DNA of 40,173 nt from JBGSKY01 sp041740995 (GTDB taxonomy: Bacteria; Planctomycetota; Planctomycetia; Pirellulales; Pirellulaceae), in assembly GCA_041740995.1 (NCBI GenBank), contig JBGSKY010000238.1:1-40173 (forward strand), read 5' to 3'. Shown in pieces: positions 25,558 through 33,416 of the stretch (the first letter of the stretch is position 1; every line of letters begins with the position of its first letter). The notes below the pieces were generated by a model, which saw nothing but the letters and a program-made list of their open reading frames with translations, was not told where the DNA came from and did not search any database. The position numbers and the translations under genes are program-made.

Positions 25558-28500
25558 ATGAATTTCAGACTACTATTTCCGATCTCGGTTTTTACCGTAG
25601 CGATCTTGCCGTGCATCGGCTTTGGAGCCGATCTTGCCGTTTCGGATTGGAAGGACGTTCAGCCATTGCTGAGTGCCAAGTGCTATCGCTGCCATGGCGG
25701 TGAAAAAATCGAAGGCGATATCAATCTGAAGGCTTTGGCGAACGAACCCAAAATCTCGGAGGAGTTCGAACTTTGGAATCGCGTTCACGAGTCGATTGCA
25801 AGCGAGGACATGCCGCCTCCGACGGCCGACCCGCTCGCCCCAGTTGAGAAGGAATTGATCACGGGCTGGGTCAAGGAGTCACTTGATGAAGTCGCAGCGG
25901 CATCTTCAGGCGATCCTGGTCCAGTCACAATGCGGAGACTTACCAATGCAGAATTCGATCGCACGATCCATGATCTTACCGGTCGCGATTTCGGGCTTGC
26001 AAAACAGTTTCAAGCTGAGGCTGGCGGGGGCGAGGGATTTTCCAATATTGGTGACGTGATGTTCCTCAGCCCGGCGGCGATTGACAAGTATTTCAGCGCG
26101 GCGAGACAGCTTGCCGATCATGCCACCATCATGCCGGGGACAGGCTTGGTTTTTCACGACCAGCGCATCGGCCTTCGAGGGCCTGAACAATTGAAAGGCC
26201 AGGCTGAACAAGGTCTGTATGTCTGGTATCAGCAGAAGGCAGCTCCTTATCTTCCCAGCGATAGCGATGACATGCGAGAAGGGGAATACATGCTAGCCTG
26301 TTGGAAGCATCAGAATTTCAAGACGCCTGTAGAAACTCTCGCAAGTGAGACAGGACTGAAGCTTCCATTTCTTGAAAACTGGTGGAATCTTGTTAACAGT
26401 ACCGAACCGAAATCCCGGTTTCTCGACCTGATTCGCGTGCGATGGCGCGAGCTTCCCGGACTTGATGCAACGAATTCCAATGAAGTTCCTGTTGAAGTTT
26501 CTAATCAAATCGCCAGTATCCGAGCAGACCATCTTTCCTGGAACAATTCTCAAAAGGCTGGAAGCGGGATTCAACGACAACAACAGGATGCAGATGGAAT
26601 TCGGCCATATCCGATGAAGTGCGACGTGACTGGGCATTCCAAAGTTCACATTTGCGTCGGAGATATCGGTGATGGCAATGCTGGTGACATTGCCCTAATT
26701 CCAGAAATCACGGTGAAGCTAAAAAAAGGGTCCGTAAACTACTTTAACTGGCTGAAGAAGGAGATCGACGACGTCAGCAATTCACTCGCGGCCACTCCTC
26801 CGCCTGAGAACGCAGAGGAATTGAAACAATGCTTAGAGGAACTTGGTCGCATCCTGGCTGTTTTCGGCAAACACCCGCAACCGGAGCGCACGATCGAGCC
26901 ACAGGTGCTTGCTCTTGCCGCGCCGCAAGTTTTCACATTGCCATTACCTGATGATGCGGTGCAGGTGAGGGCCGAGACCAAACTTGACTTGGAAAATCCG
27001 GAAGCTGAGAAGGCGACAATTCAGTGGGAGATGACAACCGGTACTCCGAGGGACGTGAACGCCATCTTGCCTGGAGTGTTGACCATTTGGAAAGTCAGTA
27101 CAGAAGCCGCTCGAAATACGATGCGTGATTTTAATATCATGCGCGAGGCCTTTCCAGATATGTTCGAGCGTCGGCTCGAAGTTGTGGCTCGAAATCTTTA
27201 TCGCAACAAGCCAGGGATTTCGGTCTACTACTTCAGCGACGAACAACTGGGGCAAATTCTTGGTGAACGCGACCGTGTACAGCTCACAGCAATGAAAAAG
27301 GATTGGCGCTATGTTGGTCCTGGCAACCTCAATGATACGCTCCAAAAAGAGTATGACCTTGCCATGGTCGAGCACCTTCATCAATTCGCGGCTCGCGCTT
27401 GGCGTCGTCCACTTTCGGAAGTGGATAAAGCGTCGCTCGATGCTCTCTATCAGGATGGACGGGCAAAGGAATTGGACCGTGAGTCGGCAGCACGCGAGGT
27501 TCTGGTACGAATCCTGGTATCGCCGCATTTTCTTTTCAAAGCCGAGACTCTGCCCGTTGCCGGTGAAGCTGAAAAACGAACACGCTCTGACGACGGTGAC
27601 ATCCCGCTCGCGGCATGGGAGGTGGCATCTCGATTGAGTTACTTCTTGTGGGCTTCGCTTCCCGACGAGGAACTAGCCAACGTAGCCGCAGACGGAAGTC
27701 TTTTGAAACCTGAAGTGCTGGCAACGCAATCGAAGCGTATGCTCAAAGATGTTCGCTTTGCCGCACTGGCCCACGAGTTCGCTGGTCAGTGGTTGAAGTA
27801 TCGTGGATTCGAAGATGAAGACGGCGTCGATCTGAAAGTGTTTCCTGAGATGACCTCCGAAATCCGATCGGATATGAAACGCGAAGCGATCGAATACTTC
27901 ACGCACCTCTTCCGCGAGGATCGCAAAGTGTCAGATGTGGTTGTTGGAGAGACAACGTTTCTCAACGAACGGCTTGCGAAATTTTATGACGTTCCCGGCG
28001 TGACAGGAGATGACTTTCGCGAAGTCAATGTCTCGAAATATCACCGCGGCGGCCTGCTCGGCATGGGCGCGATATTGACCGAAACATCACGTCCTCTTCG
28101 AACCAGCCCCGTGCTTCGCGGCGATTATTTGTATGCTGTTGTTCTCGGAAACCACTCTCCACCTCCGCCGCCGAATGTTCCTAAACTTGACGAAAACAGC
28201 CTCAAACCGGCTTCTCTGCGTGAGGCCCTCATGCTTCACCGCCAGGATCAAGCCTGCTCCGTCTGTCACGATCGAATTGACCCGCTTGGCTTCGCACTGG
28301 AGTCCTATGATGCCATCGGTCGCTTCCGCTCGGCTGATGAAAGTGGCGGGCCCATCGACGACACGGGTTCGCTAAAAGACGGGACTGTGCTCGATGGAAT
28401 GGAAGGGCTGAGGAAATACCTTTCCGAAAACGAGAATCAATTCAATGAAAACTTCAGTCGCAAATTATTGGGCTATGCCTTGGGCCGTGAAGTCCTTCCG

Positions 28501-28644
28501 AGCGATACCAAGCTGCTCGAAAAGATGCAGCATTCCCTGCACGAAAACGGTGGCTCGGTTTCTGCACTTGTTATCGAAATTGTCACCAGCCGCCAGTTTT
28601 TGAATCGCCGTCACGAGCTTCCCATTGCACTAGCAAATCCCTAA
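25558..28644 (+). CDS. Planctomycete cytochrome-like DUF1587/1592/1595/1588/1585 protein
   Basis: A 1028-residue exported protein; signal peptide 1-23 (IGFGA). A planctomycete cytochrome c (PSCyt1) module carries CYRCH at 42-46. DUF1587 follows (MRRLTNAEFDRTIHDLTGRD). Toward the C-terminus come DUF1595 (QFAARAWRRPLSEVD), DUF1592 (VASRLSYFLWASLPDEEL), DUF1588 with the GGLLGMGAILTETSRPLRTS and CSVCHDRIDPLGFALESYD motifs (second haem site, C900-H904), and DUF1585 (FSRKLLGYALGREVLPSD). Residues 190-560 form an insert between DUF1587 and DUF1595 with no family recognised. The set is abundant in planctomycetes and always paired with DUF1552; an extracytoplasmic redox role is presumed but not proven. 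The DUF1552 gene follows after 65 bp with a palindrome in between. Confidence 0.9.
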   Translation: MNFRLLFPISVFTVAILPCIGFGADLAVSDWKDVQPLLSAKCYRCHGGEKIEGDINLKALANEPKISEEFELWNRVHESIASEDMPPPTADPLAPVEKELITGWVKESLDEVAAASSGDPGPVTMRRLTNAEFDRTIHDLTGRDFGLAKQFQAEAGGGEGFSNIGDVMFLSPAAIDKYFSAARQLADHATIMPGTGLVFHDQRIGLRGPEQLKGQAEQGLYVWYQQKAAPYLPSDSDDMREGEYMLACWKHQNFKTPVETLASETGLKLPFLENWWNLVNSTEPKSRFLDLIRVRWRELPGLDATNSNEVPVEVSNQIASIRADHLSWNNSQKAGSGIQRQQQDADGIRPYPMKCDVTGHSKVHICVGDIGDGNAGDIALIPEITVKLKKGSVNYFNWLKKEIDDVSNSLAATPPPENAEELKQCLEELGRILAVFGKHPQPERTIEPQVLALAAPQVFTLPLPDDAVQVRAETKLDLENPEAEKATIQWEMTTGTPRDVNAILPGVLTIWKVSTEAARNTMRDFNIMREAFPDMFERRLEVVARNLYRNKPGISVYYFSDEQLGQILGERDRVQLTAMKKDWRYVGPGNLNDTLQKEYDLAMVEHLHQFAARAWRRPLSEVDKASLDALYQDGRAKELDRESAAREVLVRILVSPHFLFKAETLPVAGEAEKRTRSDDGDIPLAAWEVASRLSYFLWASLPDEELANVAADGSLLKPEVLATQSKRMLKDVRFAALAHEFAGQWLKYRGFEDEDGVDLKVFPEMTSEIRSDMKREAIEYFTHLFREDRKVSDVVVGETTFLNERLAKFYDVPGVTGDDFREVNVSKYHRGGLLGMGAILTETSRPLRTSPVLRGDYLYAVVLGNHSPPPPPNVPKLDENSLKPASLREALMLHRQDQACSVCHDRIDPLGFALESYDAIGRFRSADESGGPIDDTGSLKDGTVLDGMEGLRKYLSENENQFNENFSRKLLGYALGREVLPSDTKLLEKMQHSLHENGGSVSALVIEIVTSRQFLNRRHELPIALANP

Positions 28645-28684
28645 AGCCTACCCGAAAAGTGTCAGACCCCTTTTCGGATAGGCT
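28645..28684. repeat. REP-like palindrome, copy 2, inside the DUF1592-DUF1552 operon
   Basis: Arms 28645-28659 and 28670-28684 (AGCCTACCCGAAAAG and its near complement) pair over 15 bp with one mismatch and a 10 nt loop. It shares the CCGAAAAG...CAGACCCCTTTTCGGATA core with copy 1 at 22286-22346. It begins one base after the DUF1592 stop codon, where it may stabilise or end part of the transcript and so set the ratio of the two proteins. Confidence 0.8.
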
Positions 28685-28709
28685 CCTAATCCTGTTTCTC
28701 GATTTAAAT

Positions 28710-30035
28710 ATGAATACCAATACATCTCGACGTAAATTTCTCCGTGGTGCAGGTGTTGCTCTTGGTCTGCCTTGGCTGGAGTCGATATCTGCCTTCGGAG
28801 TGGAAAACACAAAATCAAATGCGGCTCCATGTCGTCTCGCCGTCTGCTTCACAGGCAACGGTGTGAACCCTCATCACTGGGGTGCGACGATGGGCGAGAA
28901 CGGCATCGAACTTGCCAACACACTTCGTCCGCTCGAACCGCTGAAGCAGAGTGTTGCCGTGTTTAAAGGGTTGTGGAACCCGACGACCGTTGAAGGCGAA
29001 GGTGGCCACTACCCGAAGATGAACGTCCTCTCCGGCCTGCGAGTGAAGAAGACGACCACCGATGTCGAGGTCGGAACTACGATGGACCAAATCGTTGCGG
29101 AACATTGCGGTCGCAACACGCCCGTACCGAGCATTGTTCTTGGCACCGAGCGTCCCAGTTATTCGACTGACTCAGGGTTTACGTCCATTTACTCGGCCTA
29201 CATTTCATGGAATTCGCCGACAACGCCAGCTCCCAAGGAGATCTTCCCACAGCAAGCCTTCGATCAATTGTTCGACGATGGCAGTAAACGCAAACGCGAT
29301 AGGAGCATCCTCGATATTGTTCTTAATGACGCCAAAGAGTTGCGTCCCCGACTAAGTCAACGTGACAGCCAAAAACTCGATGAGTATCTGTCGTCCGTCG
29401 GTGAGCTTGAGCAACGTGTCGAGCAAGCCGAAAAAATCAGTCAAGTCGAGACTAACGGTCAAGGCTGGCATCCTACAGTCAAGGCAGCAACTCTAGATCG
29501 TCCAGCTTCGGGAATACCCGCCAGTTCGGAAGATCATCTGCGGCTCATGTTCGATATCCTGCTCCTTGCCTTTCAAATGGATCGTACTCGCGTCGCCACA
29601 TTCATGCTCAACAACGATCTGTCGAACATGCGTTTCCCGAGTCTCGGAGGCGTCAGCTCTGGCATTCATGAGCTATCCCATCATGCTGGCGATGAAACCC
29701 GGCTTTCGCATTATCAACAGGTCAACGAGTTTCAAGTCAAACTATGGGCTGAATTTCTTGGAAAAATGGCCGCGACTAACGAAGGCGAACGCTCCCTACT
29801 CGATAACAGTATGATCATGCTGACCAGCAGCCTTATGGATGGCAATGCTCACGACTCGACCCAGCTTCCCGTGGTGTTAGTAGGCGGAGGCTGCGGTACC
29901 ATCAAAGGTGGGCAGGCATATGATTTGAGCAAGGAGCCAAACCGTAAGCTTTGCCGTCTGCATCTCGCCTTGATGGACCGAATGGGAGTGCGATTGGATC
30001 ACTTCGGTGACGCGGAAAATACGTTGCAAATTTAA
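28710..30035 (+). CDS. DUF1552-domain secreted protein
   Basis: A 441-residue protein from ATG 28710. An upstream ATG at 28659 would read through the palindrome and add 17 unrelated residues, so it is rejected as start. The N-terminus MNTNTSRRKFLRGAGVALGLPWLE is a Tat-type signal, indicating export of a folded protein. The body matches DUF1552: CFTGNGVNPHHWGA, YPKMNVLSG, GTTMDQIVAEH, then DILLLAFQMDRTRVATFML and HELSHHAGD. DUF1552 proteins are near-constant partners of DUF1592-type planctomycete cytochromes and resemble DUF1501-type phosphatase-fold proteins; function is unknown. It is the second gene of the operon and converges on the PVC-type haem protein with an 87 bp gap. Confidence 0.88.
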   Translation: MNTNTSRRKFLRGAGVALGLPWLESISAFGVENTKSNAAPCRLAVCFTGNGVNPHHWGATMGENGIELANTLRPLEPLKQSVAVFKGLWNPTTVEGEGGHYPKMNVLSGLRVKKTTTDVEVGTTMDQIVAEHCGRNTPVPSIVLGTERPSYSTDSGFTSIYSAYISWNSPTTPAPKEIFPQQAFDQLFDDGSKRKRDRSILDIVLNDAKELRPRLSQRDSQKLDEYLSSVGELEQRVEQAEKISQVETNGQGWHPTVKAATLDRPASGIPASSEDHLRLMFDILLLAFQMDRTRVATFMLNNDLSNMRFPSLGGVSSGIHELSHHAGDETRLSHYQQVNEFQVKLWAEFLGKMAATNEGERSLLDNSMIMLTSSLMDGNAHDSTQLPVVLVGGGCGTIKGGQAYDLSKEPNRKLCRLHLALMDRMGVRLDHFGDAENTLQI

Positions 30036-30122
30036 GATCGCGATTTCAATCATGGAAGCGAGTCGCCTGGGATAATTCAATCCAACAGTCCAATCATTCG
30101 TCATCTTCGCCAGTGCGGAATA

Positions 30123-32636
30123 CTACTTTGCAGTCTGATTGGCGCTCTGCGACTTGAACATCTCCATGAGGTCGGCGAGTTCCTCGATACTGAGCGTGTG
30201 GATGATGTCATCGGGCATGATACTTTGTTCGACGGTCTGCTGATCTTCGGTATCTTCTTGACGAATATCGACCGTTGTTCCATCGGCCAGTAAATATCGA
30301 TTACTATCGCCGACTCCACCGCCATTGATCTTCGAACCCACGATGACTCGTCCGTCGGTCGTTAATACTTTCCACGTAACATAAAGCGGTGCGACTTCTT
30401 TGCTAGGTTGCAAGATCGAGGTCAGCAGTTGTTCTCGCGAAGAACCTTTTGCAATCGACGATAATTCTGGTCCCACGGTCGCGCCGCGTCCTTCCCAAGC
30501 GTGACATTTGACGCACTGCGAACGCGTCCATACCCGCCAGCCTGCATCGTGATTGCCTTTGTTGTCGATCAACGCGAGCCACTGGTCAACTTTGGTGCGG
30601 TCAGAATAGTTTTTTGAATCAAACTTCATTTGTTCCTTAGCGCGACTAGCTTCTTGATCTAATTGAGGTGATTTCTTCGAAGTGGCGATGTTGTCGTAAA
30701 GCTCGATCGCTCGTTGTCTGTCTAAGCTCGCTAGTGCAGCGAACGCATCGGCTAAATTTTCATCTGACGAGTTTGCAGACTCCATAAAATCGATCAAAGC
30801 ACGGCGCGTGGTCTCATCACCGCGCGCTGCAAGCCACGAAATCCATTGATGAGTCAAAGCTCGATTGCTCTTTGCTAAAATCATCTTCATTAAAGAGCTG
30901 AAATCGATTTCTTTGTACGCTGGCGACAGTAGCGACATTGCATAGATTTGGACTTCGATTTCTGTTTGAGGATTTAGTAAGAGCTCTTTCAAAACCTGCT
31001 CTCGTGCTGGGTCGAGTGTTGCTCCAGCCGCTTTGCCAGCAGTCAAATAGCTGATTGCTGAAACGACTGGACCAAGCTCGCGAGCATGAACGAGATCCTT
31101 TGCGTTCAATCGCGATTGAATAGCCGACAATAGTTGCTTGTCACCAATTTCAGCCGCCAGTCGAATAGCGATTAGGCGAACTTCTAAAACTGGCGATTGA
31201 ATGCAACGATCAAGCATACTGAGCAGCGTTGGAGGGGCCATTTCATCCGCTGATTGTTTTTTACTGACCCAGGTCCAACGAATGTTGTACAAATCGACCA
31301 TAGCAGACCACTTTGAAGACTCGTCAGTCGCGTTCCAAGTTGACGATAAGTATTTGGCTTCAAATTGCTTTACTCGTTCCTCGATGGACTTGGGTTGTTC
31401 CGTTGCCAATCGAGCTTTTAAATCTTGCTCGAAGTGTTGCCAAGGCTTTTCCGCTTTGGCGTTGTCCGACCTTGCGATTGGCTGAGGAGTCGGCTGCGAT
31501 TTTTTAGCCGTGCTATCGCGAGTCAACTTCCATATGCGTCCCTTGCCATGCACGTTGTAGCTGCGGTCAACCCAGTCGGTCACAAACACAACGCCTTTGC
31601 TATTAACCGCAAAATCAACTGGACGAAACATCGACGAACCTTGAATGAACGTTTCACTTGGCCCGATCGCTGACTTATCTGAAGCAGTCGCGAACCGTTC
31701 AATCCGATTGTCACCCCAACTGGTGACATACAGCATGTCGTCGATCGGTTGCACTGCGCATGCGGCTTCGCCAACGCCAGCCGTCATCCCTAACGTTCCA
31801 GGATATTCTCCATTCCAAGACAACAGCGGATTCGTGCCCGCTCTTCCAAAACGAAATTGAAACCCGAAGTCGCCTGTTTCAGTGACCTTAAGCAACCGAT
31901 TTGGCGGCGTTGCATCCGGATCATTGTCGACAACAAAATAGTCGCTTTCAAATTGAGCCAGTCCAAATGGATTCCAAAACCCAGTCGCATATCGACGAAG
32001 GCTGGACCCATCTCGATTGCAAATATAGATGTTCCCACCTTCGCCAGCGCCTGCCTGAGTCGATCCATCGGTGCCGATGACTTTGTACGGATCCCCGAAA
32101 TTTTCGCCTTGTCCGAACATCAATTGATTGCTGCCGGTAAGCAACAGCGACGACAATCCATTGTGCGGATAGACCGCTTTCGTATCGTGTTGAATGATGC
32201 GTTGATTGAGATCTGATTTGAAGTCACCATCTTCATCTTTTAGTCGGATGATTTGCGAACGAGAGCTCACATAGACCCAACCGTCGGTATCACACGCGAT
32301 CGACATCGTCGCGATACCGCCTTCGTAGAACAATTCGCGACGTTCGAATTTTCCATCAAGATCGTTGTCGATATAGACCCAAATGCGATCGGTTTTAGGC
32401 CCTGCATAATTCTCTGGTGGAAAGTGTGTATGACACTCCACCACAAACAAGTGATCTTCCTTATCAACATCACACGCTGTTGGTGTCACGATATTGGGTT
32501 CGGAATCGACAAGCTCAATTTTCCAACCATCATCGTAAACTCTTGGCAGCAGAATGGTTTTTACTTCAGCTTCAACTGGTTTCGCGAAGAGAAAAAAGCA
32601 CAAACACAATAAACCCATTTTCGTGAAACTAAACAA
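30123..32636 (-). CDS. PVC-type haem-binding CxxCH protein with NHL-like propeller
   Basis: An exported protein of about 840 residues. The N-terminal 370 residues form a beta propeller of the PVC-type dehydrogenase family: CDVDKEDHLFVVECHTHFPP, then GGIATMSIACDTDGWVYVS and FVTDWVDRSYNVHGKGRIWKL. A helical HEAT-like middle follows. The C-terminal 120 residues are a c-type cytochrome domain with CVKCHAWEGRGATVGPELS, a LYVTWKVLTTDGRVIVGS segment and MPDDIIHTLSIEELADLMEMF. Start choice is uncertain: TTG at 32636 has AAGGA seven bases upstream and gives a good signal peptide ending KPVEA; ATG codons at 32618, 32690 and 32714 are alternatives without a Shine-Dalgarno sequence. It likely works outside the cytoplasm in electron transfer or sugar oxidation, like its convergent DUF1592/DUF1552 neighbours. 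Confidence 0.85.
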   Translation of the reverse strand: MFSFTKMGLLCLCFFLFAKPVEAEVKTILLPRVYDDGWKIELVDSEPNIVTPTACDVDKEDHLFVVECHTHFPPENYAGPKTDRIWVYIDNDLDGKFERRELFYEGGIATMSIACDTDGWVYVSSRSQIIRLKDEDGDFKSDLNQRIIQHDTKAVYPHNGLSSLLLTGSNQLMFGQGENFGDPYKVIGTDGSTQAGAGEGGNIYICNRDGSSLRRYATGFWNPFGLAQFESDYFVVDNDPDATPPNRLLKVTETGDFGFQFRFGRAGTNPLLSWNGEYPGTLGMTAGVGEAACAVQPIDDMLYVTSWGDNRIERFATASDKSAIGPSETFIQGSSMFRPVDFAVNSKGVVFVTDWVDRSYNVHGKGRIWKLTRDSTAKKSQPTPQPIARSDNAKAEKPWQHFEQDLKARLATEQPKSIEERVKQFEAKYLSSTWNATDESSKWSAMVDLYNIRWTWVSKKQSADEMAPPTLLSMLDRCIQSPVLEVRLIAIRLAAEIGDKQLLSAIQSRLNAKDLVHARELGPVVSAISYLTAGKAAGATLDPAREQVLKELLLNPQTEIEVQIYAMSLLSPAYKEIDFSSLMKMILAKSNRALTHQWISWLAARGDETTRRALIDFMESANSSDENLADAFAALASLDRQRAIELYDNIATSKKSPQLDQEASRAKEQMKFDSKNYSDRTKVDQWLALIDNKGNHDAGWRVWTRSQCVKCHAWEGRGATVGPELSSIAKGSSREQLLTSILQPSKEVAPLYVTWKVLTTDGRVIVGSKINGGGVGDSNRYLLADGTTVDIRQEDTEDQQTVEQSIMPDDIIHTLSIEELADLMEMFKSQSANQTAK

Positions 32637-32876
32637 AATGATTTCCTTTTCGCACCTACCGTAACGAACTGGTAACAATTTCGACCTCATGCAGCAACAT
32701 TTTAAATTGGTCAAAGGAATCGAGTCGTTTATTTCTCCAAACTCCTATTTACCTCGATCACTAGTATACAGCGGCTTACCCCGGACAAGTACTTGATGGG
32801 CACTCTTCGAAAGAACCATTTGCCTTAATGGTTGATAAAGTCGACGCGAAGTCCAGTTTTTAAAAAAAGCGTAACG

Positions 32877-32892
32877 CTTCAGCCATCTGAAG
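32877..32892. repeat. Small inverted repeat next to the IS66 stump
   Basis: CTTCAG-CCAT-CTGAAG is a perfect 6 bp palindrome with a 4 nt loop, upstream of the transposase fragment. It may be chance or part of a former element end. Confidence 0.3.
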
Positions 32893-32920
32893 TTGATCTG
32901 GAATAAAAATCGTAGATTCT

Positions 32921-32944
32921 GTAGTCGAATAAAGTGTCGACTAC
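32921..32944. repeat. 8 bp inverted repeat overlapping the IS66 fragment start
   Basis: GTAGTCGA and TCGACTAC flank an 8 nt spacer. The repeat covers the first codons of the transposase fragment frame, just before recognisable IS66 sequence begins, and could mark the break point or a target sequence. Confidence 0.35.
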
Positions 32945-33305
32945 GGCTGACAACACGGACTCTATTCTAACGCCACATGGACTGGCCGGTAGCCATGCCA
33001 ATCGGCTGTTAAAGCCATTGCGCCGCCACCAGAACGATCTGTTTACGTTCTTGAATAAAGACGGTGTTCCCTTCGACAACAATCATGCCGAGAGATCGAT
33101 CCGCCCAGCCGTCATTGTTCGCAAGAACAGCTACGGAAACCGAAGCGAACAAGGCTCTGACTGCCAAGCGACACTCATGTCGATCTTCCGCACCCTGAAG
33201 CAACGCGGCCATGACCCCATTCAAACATTCATCTCGGCTACGCAAGACTATTTGAAATCCGGTAAACTACCACTTCTGCCGCAAAGAACTCCTACGCTCG
33301 GCTGA
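32934..33305 (+). pseudogene. IS66 transposase, C-terminal fragment
   Basis: About 105 of 123 residues match the end of an IS66 DDE transposase: LLKPLRRHQNDLFTFL, then FDNNHAERSIRPAVIVRKNS and FRTLKQRGHDP. The Glu of NNHAERSIRP is the last member of the DDE triad. Full-length IS66 transposases are about 450-550 residues, so the N-terminal zinc-finger, leucine-zipper and most of the catalytic domain are gone, and the first 15 codons are unrelated. No IS66-type terminal repeat starting GTAAGCG was found close by. This is an immobile remnant. It sits between the PVC haem gene and the ABC exporter. Confidence 0.88.
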
Positions 33306-33416
33306 TGTGTTACGAATTCCATTTAAAAGCACGCGGAAGTTCGATTTCACTTCTCGCTAGTGCGCGAGCAATCGCAATTCAGAATCTATCGTTAAAAGTT
33401 GGGGAATAAATAGGAA

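Noticed and set aside
32770..32780. CGGCTTAC as an IS66 terminal repeat
   Set aside because: It differs from the GTAAGCG / CGCTTAC end and lies on the wrong side of the transposase fragment for this orientation.
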